A DNA stretch of 37,712 nucleotides from Vitreoscilla sp. GTDB lineage: Bacteria > Pseudomonadota > Gammaproteobacteria > Burkholderiales > Burkholderiaceae_C. Position 1 is the first letter of the stretch. Each line of letters opens with the position of its first letter. The stretch is from the NCBI GenBank assembly GCA_018780145.1, contig JADMKA010000218.1, positions 1 to 37,712 of the forward strand. The letters run 5' to 3'. The translations under genes and the position numbers were made by a program. Shown piece by piece: positions 31,239-37,712 of the stretch. The notes under the pieces were generated by a model, which worked only from the letters and a program-made list of their open reading frames with translations, made no database searches and was not told where the DNA came from.

Positions 31239-32174
31239 ATGACGACCGCCTACTTTTCCCACCCCGATTGCCGCGGCCACGACATGGGCCGCGGCCACCC
31301 GGAATGCCCCGCGCGGCTCGATGCCATCGAGGACCACCTGCTGGCCACCGGCCTGGATGTGGCGCTGACCCGCTTCGACGTCCCGTTGGCGGCCCACGCC
31401 GACTTGGCGCTGGCCCACAGCGAGGGCTACCTGGTCGAGCTCTCCGAGTTCATGCAGCAGGCTGCCGCGAACGGCGAGCACCGAGCACTCGACCCGGACA
31501 CCACGGTCTGCCCGGCCACCTGGCGCGCCGCCCTGCGTGCAGCCGGTGCAGCGGTGGCGGCCACCGACGCGGTGATCGACGGCCGCGCCGAGAACGCCTT
31601 CTGCGCCATCCGCCCACCGGGGCACCATGCCACCCGGTCGCAAGCCATGGGCTTCTGCTTCTTCAACAACGTGGCGATCGCCGCGCGCCATGCGCTGGAT
31701 GTGCGCGGCCTGGAGAGGGTGGCGATCGTCGACTTCGACGTTCACCACGGCAATGGCACCGAGGACATCGTGGCCGGCGACGAGCGCATCCTGATGGCCA
31801 GTTTCTTCCAGGACCAGCTCTACCCCTATTCGGGCGGCGTGCCGCTGGGCACCAACATGATCAACCTGGCCATCCCGGCCTACACCCGGGGCGGCGAGAT
31901 CCGCGAGTTGATCGAGGCCAACTGGCTGCCACGGCTCGACGCATTCAGCCCCCAGATGGTCTTCATATCGGCCGGCTTCGACGCCCACCGGGAGGACGAT
32001 CTGGGCCAGCTGGGCCTGGTCGAAGCCGACTACGAGTGGATCACCCGCCGCCTGGTCGACGTGGCCAGGCGCCATGCCGGCGGGCGCATCGTCTCGTGCC
32101 TGGAAGGGGGCTATGCCTTGAGCGCCCTGGCACGCAGCGTGGCCGCCCACCTGAGGGCGCTGGCGGACGTCTGA
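31239..32174 (+). CDS. Histone deacetylase-family hydrolase
   Basis: This 311-residue zinc hydrolase belongs to the arginase/deacetylase fold, class II-type histone deacetylase family; bacterial members act on acetylated polyamines or other amides. Catalytic His pairs are RPPGHHAT (His129, His130) and FDVHHGNGTE (His169, His170). Zinc ligands are Asp167, His169 and Asp248 (SAGFDAH). CLEGGY near the C-terminus carries the usual Gly-Tyr. The N-terminus, MTTAYFSHPDCRGHDMGRGHPECPARL, matches the family. The substrate is not known. No Shine-Dalgarno sequence stands out. It precedes mscS by 28 bases on the same strand. Confidence 0.9.
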   Translation: MTTAYFSHPDCRGHDMGRGHPECPARLDAIEDHLLATGLDVALTRFDVPLAAHADLALAHSEGYLVELSEFMQQAAANGEHRALDPDTTVCPATWRAALRAAGAAVAATDAVIDGRAENAFCAIRPPGHHATRSQAMGFCFFNNVAIAARHALDVRGLERVAIVDFDVHHGNGTEDIVAGDERILMASFFQDQLYPYSGGVPLGTNMINLAIPAYTRGGEIRELIEANWLPRLDAFSPQMVFISAGFDAHREDDLGQLGLVEADYEWITRRLVDVARRHAGGRIVSCLEGGYALSALARSVAAHLRALADV

Positions 32175-32202
32175 AGTCATGTCCGGCTGAGAGAATGCCG
32201 GC

Positions 32203-33468
32203 ATGACGACTTCCATTCTCCCGGCGGTGACGCTGGACGAAATGCTGACGGCGCTCGGCCGGTCGAGTGCCTGGATCGAGGCCGGTGTGGTGCTGGGGTG
32301 CCTCGGAGCCGCCTGGGTGGTGGTGCGCCTGATCCGCGGGGCCCAGGTCCCCCAGGGCTCGGTCTGGTTCGGCCGCCGCATCATCGACGGCGTGCTGTTC
32401 CCGATACTGGCGCTGGCACTGGCCTATGGTGCGCGGCGGGTCATGCTGGGGCTGGATCTTCCCTTGGCGGTGTTCAAGATCGCCATTCCGGTGCTGCTGT
32501 CTTTCGCCGTGATACGGCTATCGGTGCGGGTGCTCAGCGCTGCCTTCCCGGCGTCTCGGGTGGTGCGGGTGGCCGAGCGGACCATCTCCTGGCTGGCCTG
32601 GCTGACCGTGGTGGCCTGGATCACCGGGGTCTTGCCGGTGCTGCTGGACGAGCTCGACACGATCCAGTTCAAGCTCGGTGGCGCCCATGTCTCGGTGCGC
32701 AATGTCATCGAAGGCGCCTTGTCCGCCGGGTTCGTGCTGGTGCTGGTGCTGTGGGTCTCGGCCGCCATCGAGTCGCGCCTGCTTCAGGGGGCCTACGGCG
32801 AGCAGTTGTCGTTGCGCAAGGCGGCGGCCAACGGCGTGCGGGCCATCCTCACCTTCGTCGGGCTGCTTCTGGCACTCACGGCGGTGGGCATCGACCTGAC
32901 GGCGCTCTCGGTGCTCGGTGGCGCCATCGGCGTGGGGCTGGGCTTCGGCCTGCAGAAGCTCGCCGCCAACTACGTGAGCGGCTTCGTGATCCTGGCCGAG
33001 CGTTCGCTGCGCATCGGCGACATGGTGAAGGTGGATGGTTTCGAAGGCCGCATCACCGACATCGCCACCCGCTACACGGTGATCCGCGCACTCAATGGCC
33101 GCGAAGCCATCGTGCCCAACGAGATGCTGATCACCCAGCGGGTGGAGAACTCGTCGCTGGCCGACCCCAAGGTGCTGATCAGCACCGTGGTGCAGGTGGC
33201 CTACGACACCGACCTGGACACCTTGCGGCCCCAACTGGTGCAGTCGGTTCAGGGTGTCGAGCGTGTGCTGTCCGACCCTGCGCCTGCCGTGCAGTTGTCC
33301 GGCTTCGCCACCGACGGGCTGGAGCTGACGGTGCAGTTCTGGATCACCGACCCCGAGAACGGCAGCGGCAACGCGCGCTCGGAAGTCAACCTGGCGATCC
33401 TGCGCTGCCTGAACGCGCAAGGGGTGGAGATCCCCTACCCGCAGCGGGTGGTGCGCACGCTGGCCTGA
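32203..33468 (+). CDS. MscS-family mechanosensitive ion channel
   Basis: This 421-residue protein has about five to six transmembrane helices. It then has the pore-lining helix ALSVLGGAIGVGLGFGLQKLAANYVSGFVIL, with the Gly/Ala packing of MscS TM3, and the beta-domain RSLRIGDMVKVDGFEGRITDIATRYTVIRALNGREAIVPNEMLI, the defining MscS block. A cytoplasmic alpha/beta domain ends the protein. It is longer than E. coli MscS (286) because of extra N-terminal helices, as in YbdG- or YnaI-like proteins. It probably protects against hypo-osmotic shock. Its stop lies in the 20-bp palindrome shared with the convergent fumarase gene. Confidence 0.92.
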   Translation: MTTSILPAVTLDEMLTALGRSSAWIEAGVVLGCLGAAWVVVRLIRGAQVPQGSVWFGRRIIDGVLFPILALALAYGARRVMLGLDLPLAVFKIAIPVLLSFAVIRLSVRVLSAAFPASRVVRVAERTISWLAWLTVVAWITGVLPVLLDELDTIQFKLGGAHVSVRNVIEGALSAGFVLVLVLWVSAAIESRLLQGAYGEQLSLRKAAANGVRAILTFVGLLLALTAVGIDLTALSVLGGAIGVGLGFGLQKLAANYVSGFVILAERSLRIGDMVKVDGFEGRITDIATRYTVIRALNGREAIVPNEMLITQRVENSSLADPKVLISTVVQVAYDTDLDTLRPQLVQSVQGVERVLSDPAPAVQLSGFATDGLELTVQFWITDPENGSGNARSEVNLAILRCLNAQGVEIPYPQRVVRTLA

Positions 33469-33480
33469 TCGATCAGGCCA
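33461..33480. repeat. Perfect 20-bp palindrome holding both convergent stop codons
   Basis: TGGCCTGATCGATCAGGCCA is a perfect 20-bp inverted repeat. It contains the TGA of mscS (33466-33468) and, on the other strand, the TGA of fumarase (33473-33475). The two genes end 4 bases apart. No T-run follows on either side. As a zero-loop palindrome it would need to open a loop to act as an RNA hairpin, so a protein-binding or DNA-level role is possible. Confidence 0.75.
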
Positions 33481-34996
33481 CGGCGACCGGAATCTTCCCG
33501 ATCTTCGCCTGCCATTCCTTCGGCCCGGTGATGTGCGCGCTGGTGCCACCGGCATCGACTGCGACGGTGACCGGCATGTCGACCACGTCGAACTCGTAGA
33601 TCGCTTCCATGCCCAGGTCGGCAAAGCCCACCACCTTGGCCGCCTTGATGGCCTTGGAGACCAGGTAGGCGCTGCCGCCCACGGCCATCAGGTACGCACT
33701 GGCGTTGTCCTTGATGGCCTCGATGGCCACTGGGCCGCGCTCGGCCTTGCCGACCATCGCGATCAGGCCGGTCTTCTCCAGCATCATGCGGGTGAACTTG
33801 TCCATCCGCGTGGCGGTGGTCGGGCCGGCCGGGCCCACCACCTCGTCGCGCACCGGGTCCACGGGGCCTACGTAGTAGATGACGCGGTTGGTGAAGTCCA
33901 CCGGCAGGGCCTCGCCCTTGGCCAGCATGTCGGCGATGCGCTTGTGGGCGGCGTCGCGGCCGGTGAGCATCTTGCCGTTCAGCAGCAGGGTGTCGCCGGC
34001 CTTCCAGGCGGCCACCTCGGCCTTGGTCAAGGTGTTGAGGTCGACGCGCCGGCTCTTGTTGTAGTCGGGCGCCCAGTGAACGTCGGGCCACAGATCCAGG
34101 CTGGGCGGGTCGAGGTGGACAGCGCCCGAGCCGTCGAGCACGAAGTGCGCATGGCGGGTCGCGGCGCAGTTGGGGATCATCGCGATCGGCAGCGAGGCAG
34201 CGTGTGTCGGGTAGGTCTTGATCTTCACGTCGAGCACGGTGGTCAGGCCGCCCAGGCCCTGCGCGCCGATGCCCAGCGCATTGACCTTCTCGTACAGCTC
34301 GATGCGCAGTTCCTCCAGCTTGCTGGCGGGGCCGCGCTGGAGCAACTCGTACATGTCGATGTCGTCCATCAGCGCTTCCTTGGCCATCAGCACGGCCTTC
34401 TCCGCGGTGCCGCCGACGCCGATGCCCAGCATGCCCGGCGGGCACCAGCCAGCGCCCATGGTGGGCACCGTCTTGAGCACCCAGTCAACGATGGAGTCGC
34501 TGGGGTTCAGCATGTACATCTTTGACTTGTTCTCGCTGCCGCCTCCCTTGGCCGCGACAGTGACCTCGACCGTGTTGCCCGGTACGACCTCCATGTGGAT
34601 GACGGCGGGGGTGTTGTCTTTGGTGTTCTTGCGGTCGAAGATGGGATCGGCCAGCACCGACGCGCGCAGCACATTGTCGGGGTTCAGGTAGCCCTGGCGC
34701 ACACCAGCGTTGACGGCATCGGCGATGGAGCCACCGAAGCCCTCCCACTTCACGTCCATCCCGATCTTCAGGAAGACGTTGACGATGCCGGTATCCTGGC
34801 AGATCGGCCGCCGGCCCTCGGCGCACATGCGCGAGTTGGTCAGGATCTGGGCGATCGCGTCCTTCGCGGGAGCACTCTGCTCGCGCTCGTAGGCACGTGC
34901 CAGGTGGGTGATGTAATCGACCGGGTGGTAGTAGCTGATGTACTGCAGCGCGCTGGCAACGGATTCGACGAGATCGGCTTGGCGGATGGTGGTCAT
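33473..34996 (-). CDS. Class I (iron-sulfur) fumarate hydratase
   Basis: This 507-residue enzyme interconverts fumarate and malate with an oxygen-sensitive [4Fe-4S] cluster in the citric acid cycle. The three likely cluster cysteines are Cys66 (PICQDTGIV), Cys185 (GWCPPGMLGIG) and Cys277 (IPNCAATRHAHF). The N-terminal alpha domain and the C-terminal beta domain are fused in one chain, as in FumA/FumB. GPTTATRMDKFTRMML and GTSAHITGPKEW are C-terminal hallmarks. The ATG at 34996 was chosen over a GTG at 35026 because the family start MTTIRQADLVESVASALQ follows it. It is divergent from nhaA with a 53-base gap holding a perfect inverted repeat. Confidence 0.94.
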   Translation of the reverse strand: MTTIRQADLVESVASALQYISYYHPVDYITHLARAYEREQSAPAKDAIAQILTNSRMCAEGRRPICQDTGIVNVFLKIGMDVKWEGFGGSIADAVNAGVRQGYLNPDNVLRASVLADPIFDRKNTKDNTPAVIHMEVVPGNTVEVTVAAKGGGSENKSKMYMLNPSDSIVDWVLKTVPTMGAGWCPPGMLGIGVGGTAEKAVLMAKEALMDDIDMYELLQRGPASKLEELRIELYEKVNALGIGAQGLGGLTTVLDVKIKTYPTHAASLPIAMIPNCAATRHAHFVLDGSGAVHLDPPSLDLWPDVHWAPDYNKSRRVDLNTLTKAEVAAWKAGDTLLLNGKMLTGRDAAHKRIADMLAKGEALPVDFTNRVIYYVGPVDPVRDEVVGPAGPTTATRMDKFTRMMLEKTGLIAMVGKAERGPVAIEAIKDNASAYLMAVGGSAYLVSKAIKAAKVVGFADLGMEAIYEFDVVDMPVTVAVDAGGTSAHITGPKEWQAKIGKIPVAVA

Positions 34997-35007
34997 GGTG
35001 GTGCGGC

Positions 35008-35028
35008 GAGTGGTCAGGGTTACCACTC
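35008..35028. promoter_or_regulatory. Inverted repeat in the fumarase-nhaA gap, possible operator
   Basis: GAGTGGT (35008-35014) and ACCACTC (35022-35028) are perfect reverse complements with a 7-base spacer, 21 bp in all. They lie centrally in the 53-base divergent gap. The size and spacing suit a dimeric regulator. No convincing -35/-10 pair is visible for either gene, so the target promoter is uncertain. Confidence 0.4.
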
Positions 35029-35049
35029 AGTTTACTCGGGGGGAGCGGG

Positions 35050-36228
35050 ATGATCACGCAGGCGCTCAAGCGGTTCCTGTCGCACGAGTCGGCCGGTGGC
35101 ATCGTGCTGGCCTTTGCCGCCGCCGCCGCGCTGCTGGCCAGCAACTCCGCCTTGGCGCCGGCCTACGAGGCCTTCCGGCAACTTCCGGGCGAGATCCGTC
35201 TCGGTATCGGCGACGGGGCGCTGGTGCTGGCCAAGCCGCTGGTCGTCTGGGTCAACGACCTGTGGATGGCGGTGTTCTTCTTCCTGGTCGGGCTGGAGAT
35301 CAAGCGCGAGTTCGTCGAAGGCGAGTTGTCCACCGGCCGGCAGGCGGCGCTGCCCGCCGTGGCGGCGCTGGGCGGGATGGTGGCCCCGGCTCTGATCTAT
35401 GCGGCGCTGAACCATGCCGATCCAGCCGGGTTGCGCGGTTGGGCCATCCCGGCCGCCACCGACATCGCGTTCGCGCTGGGGGTCGTGCTGCTGTTGGGCT
35501 CGCGGGTGCCCGTCTCGCTGAAGGTCTTCCTCACGGCCGTGGCGATCATCGACGACCTCGGGGCCATCGCGGTGATCGCGGTGTTCTATACGGAGAACCT
35601 GAGCCCGGGGATGCTGGCTGGCGCCGCCGTCTGCGGCCTGGTACTGGCGGCGATGAACCGGCTCCGGGTGGTGCGCGTGGAAGCCTATGCGCTGGTCGGC
35701 CTGGTGATGTGGCTGTTCGTGCTGAAGTCCGGTGTCCACGCGACGCTGGCGGGTGTGCTCACGGCCATGGCCATCCCGCTGCACGACGGGCAGGGCGGCT
35801 CACCCTTGCAGGCGGTGGAACATGGCCTGCACCCCTGGGTGGCGTTTCTCGTGCTGCCGGTCTTTGCCTTCGTGAACGCCGGCGTGTCGCTGCAGGGCCT
35901 GAGCTGGGGGGCGCTGGCGGCCCCGGTGACGCTGGGCATCGCCGGTGGCCTGGTGCTGGGCAAGGCGGTCGGGGTGTTCGGCAGCCTGTGGCTGATGGTG
36001 GCCTGGGCTGGGGCCGAGCGGCCCGCGGGGGCCTCCTGGCGTCAGTGCCTGGGTGTGGCCCTGCTGTGCGGCATCGGCTTCACGATGAGTCTGTTCATCG
36101 GCGGCCTGGCCTTTGCCGGGTTGGATCCGGCATACGACACGCAGGTCAAGCTGGGGGTGCTGGGCGGCTCGCTGCTCGCCGGCATCGTGGGCAGCCTGGT
36201 ACTGGCGGTGGGCCGGCCGGCCCGCTGA
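35050..36228 (+). CDS. nhaA: Na+/H+ antiporter NhaA
   Basis: This 392-residue inner-membrane antiporter exchanges Na+ or Li+ for H+ and is regulated by pH. The signature aspartates are Asp138 (AATDIAFALG), Asp168 and Asp169 (AIIDDLGAI). FFFLVGLEIKREFVEGEL and the C-terminal LGKAVGVFGSL and GIGFTMSLFIGGLAF are typical. A Shine-Dalgarno-like GGGGGGAG lies 4-5 bases before the ATG. It is divergent from fumarase and ends 5 bases before the convergent YqhA-like gene. No nhaR regulator gene is adjacent. Confidence 0.95.
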   Translation: MITQALKRFLSHESAGGIVLAFAAAAALLASNSALAPAYEAFRQLPGEIRLGIGDGALVLAKPLVVWVNDLWMAVFFFLVGLEIKREFVEGELSTGRQAALPAVAALGGMVAPALIYAALNHADPAGLRGWAIPAATDIAFALGVVLLLGSRVPVSLKVFLTAVAIIDDLGAIAVIAVFYTENLSPGMLAGAAVCGLVLAAMNRLRVVRVEAYALVGLVMWLFVLKSGVHATLAGVLTAMAIPLHDGQGGSPLQAVEHGLHPWVAFLVLPVFAFVNAGVSLQGLSWGALAAPVTLGIAGGLVLGKAVGVFGSLWLMVAWAGAERPAGASWRQCLGVALLCGIGFTMSLFIGGLAFAGLDPAYDTQVKLGVLGGSLLAGIVGSLVLAVGRPAR

Positions 36229-36233
36229 GCGCC

Positions 36234-36869
36234 TCAGTGCTTGCTGGGGGCCGCCATGAGGCGGTCGGTGGCAGCGATGGCCAGCGCCGAAGCCAGGAAG
36301 GCCACGTGGATGACCGTCTGCCAGAGCAGGGTCTTCTCGGTGTAGTTCTCGGCGTTGATGAAGGTCTTCAGCAGGTGGATCGAGCTGATTCCGATGATGG
36401 CCGTGCCCAGCTTGACCTTCAGCACCGAGGCGTTCACATGGCTCAGCCACTCGGGCTGGTCGGGGTGATTCTCCAGGTTCAGCCGGGAGACAAAGGTTTC
36501 GTAACCTCCGACGATGACCATGATGAGCAGGTTGGAAATCATCACCACGTCGATCAGGCCGAGCACCACCAGCATGATGATGGTCTCGTTCAGCTGGCTG
36601 ATCGGGGCGTAGCCGCCGGTGGTCTTGCCGGCGGCGTCGAGGAGGGCGGTGCCCTTGTAGCCCAGGCTGGTCACCAGACTGGCCAGGGCCGTCTGGCTGC
36701 CGAAGACCGCCTCGATCAAGTGAACCAGTTCACCCCAGAACTGGAACACATAGACCGCCTGTGCGAGGATCAGGCCCAGGTACAGAGGCAACTGGAGCCA
36801 ACGGCTGGCGAAAATCAGGTTGGGCAGCGGCCGCAGGCGGGCAGAAGTCGATTCGTTCTTGGGGTGCAT
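36234..36869 (-). CDS. YqhA/UPF0114-family membrane protein (TIGR00645)
   Basis: This 211-residue inner-membrane protein of unknown function has about four helices. It opens [34 protein letters not shown] and contains [38 protein letters not shown], the core block of the TIGR00645/YqhA family, with [22 protein letters not shown] behind it. The C-terminus is a short cytoplasmic tail. Family length is normal (E. coli YqhA 164) with an extra segment of about 30 residues between the first two helices. A TACAAT box lies 34 bases upstream. Confidence 0.9.
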   Translation of the reverse strand: MHPKNESTSARLRPLPNLIFASRWLQLPLYLGLILAQAVYVFQFWGELVHLIEAVFGSQTALASLVTSLGYKGTALLDAAGKTTGGYAPISQLNETIIMLVVLGLIDVVMISNLLIMVIVGGYETFVSRLNLENHPDQPEWLSHVNASVLKVKLGTAIIGISSIHLLKTFINAENYTEKTLLWQTVIHVAFLASALAIAATDRLMAAPSKH

Positions 36870-36902
36870 GGTTGGCGGCAGATCTCAGTCGTGGCGCCGG
36901 GG

Positions 36903-36908
36903 ATTGTA
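36903..36908 (-). promoter_or_regulatory. Candidate -10 box for the YqhA-like gene
   Basis: Minus-strand TACAAT (5 of 6 to consensus) lies 33-38 bases before the ATG at 36869. The -35 region is weak. The rest of the 176-base gap toward the acs gene shows a GGCGCC/GGCGCC hairpin at 36995-37011 and nothing else I can name. Confidence 0.35.
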
Positions 36909-37045
36909 GGAGGCTGGGATGGCAGGCCTGCGACACATCGACACCCGGGAGTAAGGCCATCGTCAGACGCTCGGACCACAGTGCCGGGGAGCAAGGCGCC
37001 GAACCGGCGCCCGGGTATTCTTGTTGAAGGCTTAGGAGACAACCG

Positions 37046-37712
37046 ATGAGTGACGAGCTGAAGACCTACGCGCCTCCCATGGCCCTGGCGGCCACGGCGC
37101 ATGTGCCCAGCATGGCGGCCTACGACGCGCTCTGCCGCGAGGCCGACACCGACTACGAGGGCTACTGGGCCCGTCTGGCGCGGGAACTGCTCAGCTGGAA
37201 GAAGCCGTTCAGCAAGGTGCTCAACGAGTCCGAGGCACCGTTCTTCAAGTGGTTCGAGGACGGCACGCTGAACGCCTCCTATAACTGCCTGGACCGCAAC
37301 ATCGAGCGTGGCCTGGGCGACAAGACAGCCATCATCTTCGAGGCCGACGGCGGCGAAGTCACCAAGATCAACTACACCGACCTGCTGGCCAAGACCTGCC
37401 AGATCGCCAATGGCCTGAAATCGCTGGGCATCGGCAAGGGCGACCGCGTGGTCATCTACATCTCGATGTCCATCGACGGCGTGGCCGCCATGCAGGCCTG
37501 CGCCCGCATCGGCGCCACCCACTCGGTGGTGTTCGGCGGTTTTTCCGCCCAGAGCCTGCGCGACCGGATTGAAGACACCGGCGCCGTGGCGGTGATCACC
37601 GCCGACCACCAGGTGCGCGGCGGCAAGCAGCTGCCGCTCAAGAGCATCGTCGACGAGGCGCTGGCGCTGGGCGGCTGCGGCTCGGTCAAGAACGTGCTGG
37701 TGGTCAAGCGCA
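37046..37712 (+). CDS. acs: Acetyl-CoA synthetase, N-terminal part (runs off the window)
   Basis: This AMP-forming enzyme activates acetate through acetyl-adenylate. The first 222 codons are present. They read [23 protein letters not shown], then the family N-terminal block [47 protein letters not shown] and [48 protein letters not shown], all characteristic of Acs. AGGAG lies 7-8 bases before the ATG. The catalytic P-loop (TSGSTGxPKG) and the acetylated Lys region lie beyond the window. Propionyl-CoA synthetase is a less likely alternative. Confidence 0.93.
   Translation, partial: MSDELKTYAPPMALAATAHVPSMAAYDALCREADTDYEGYWARLARELLSWKKPFSKVLNESEAPFFKWFEDGTLNASYNCLDRNIERGLGDKTAIIFEADGGEVTKINYTDLLAKTCQIANGLKSLGIGKGDRVVIYISMSIDGVAAMQACARIGATHSVVFGGFSAQSLRDRIEDTGAVAVITADHQVRGGKQLPLKSIVDEALALGGCGSVKNVLVVKR

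Noticed and set aside
36995-37011. GGCGCC hairpin upstream of acs
   Set aside because: A 6-bp stem with no T-run and no conserved context known to me; mentioned only in passing.
34938-37049. A 703-codon plus-strand frame over nhaA and the YqhA gene
   Set aside because: It runs in a different frame across nhaA, whose catalytic residues are evident, then antisense to YqhA.
1-37712. tRNA, rRNA, CRISPR arrays, insertion sequences, prophage or defence islands
   Set aside because: I looked on both strands for repeated spacers, transposases, integrases and att-like repeats and saw none. Small RNAs without strong signatures could still be missed.

Overview
This is a GC-rich (clearly above 65% by eye), densely packed chromosomal segment. 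It most likely comes from a betaproteobacterium of the order Burkholderiales, perhaps near Leptothrix, Rubrivivax or Ideonella. That placement is inferred from gene content and protein character: a zapA-6S RNA-EVE neighbourhood, a DarP/YjgA-TldE pair, a TakP-like TRAP system, a class I fumarase and a MoxR-DUF58-TgpA set. It was not tested by any search. I found no rRNA, tRNA, CRISPR array, insertion sequence or prophage. Almost everything looks like vertically inherited core or near-core genome.

Layout. (1) 1-4.6 kb, minus: the start of pyrG, and upstream of it a tightly coupled mutS - Anbu proteasome-like peptidase - alpha/beta hydrolase set. (2) 4.6-6.7 kb, minus: suhB followed by three small envelope genes (LysM protein, lipoprotein, GlsB/YeaQ membrane protein). 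(3) 6.8-8.4 kb, plus: trmJ and cysE. (4) 8.4-11.2 kb, minus: darP/yjgA, a MogA-like gene and a LysM-FecR protein, overlapping head to tail. (5) 11.3-14 kb, plus: pmbA/tldE and a TakP-like TRAP binding protein closed by a strong terminator. (6) 14-17.4 kb, minus: an NhaD-type antiporter, then the TRAP large and small membrane subunits. (7) 17.6-22.2 kb, minus: a DUF442 protein, yqeY, rpsU, an HI0933-family flavoprotein, a TauE/SafE permease, an EVE protein, 6S RNA (not visible as an ORF), zapA and a ZapB-like coiled-coil gene. (8) 22.2-26.1 kb, plus: a cobalamin riboswitch and the vitamin B12 uptake genes btuB-btuC-btuD. (9) 26.1-31.2 kb, minus: a lytic transglycosylase, and a MoxR-DUF58-TgpA transglutaminase operon. 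(10) 31.2-37.7 kb: a histone deacetylase-like hydrolase, an MscS channel, class I fumarase, NhaA, a YqhA-family protein and the start of an acetyl-CoA synthetase gene.

How the parts work together. The B12 locus is a self-contained regulated import unit, but it has no periplasmic binding protein (btuF) in the window. The TRAP transporter is split: its binding protein is convergent to the membrane genes, with a Na+/H+ antiporter between them. This suggests, as an inference, a link between Na+-driven organic-acid uptake and Na+ export. The 6S RNA sits between cell-division gene zapA and a downstream gene, as in gammaproteobacteria, but the downstream gene is EVE rather than the 5-formyl-THF cyclo-ligase gene. 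Several convergent pairs end within 0-5 bp of each other. One pair (mscS/fumarase) ends in a perfect 20-bp palindrome that holds both stop codons.

Nothing here is convincingly a new defence or mobile system. The points most worth following are the mutS-anbu-hydrolase coupling, the 6S RNA locus, the btuF-less B12 operon, the split TRAP/NhaD locus, and several compact inverted repeats at gene boundaries.
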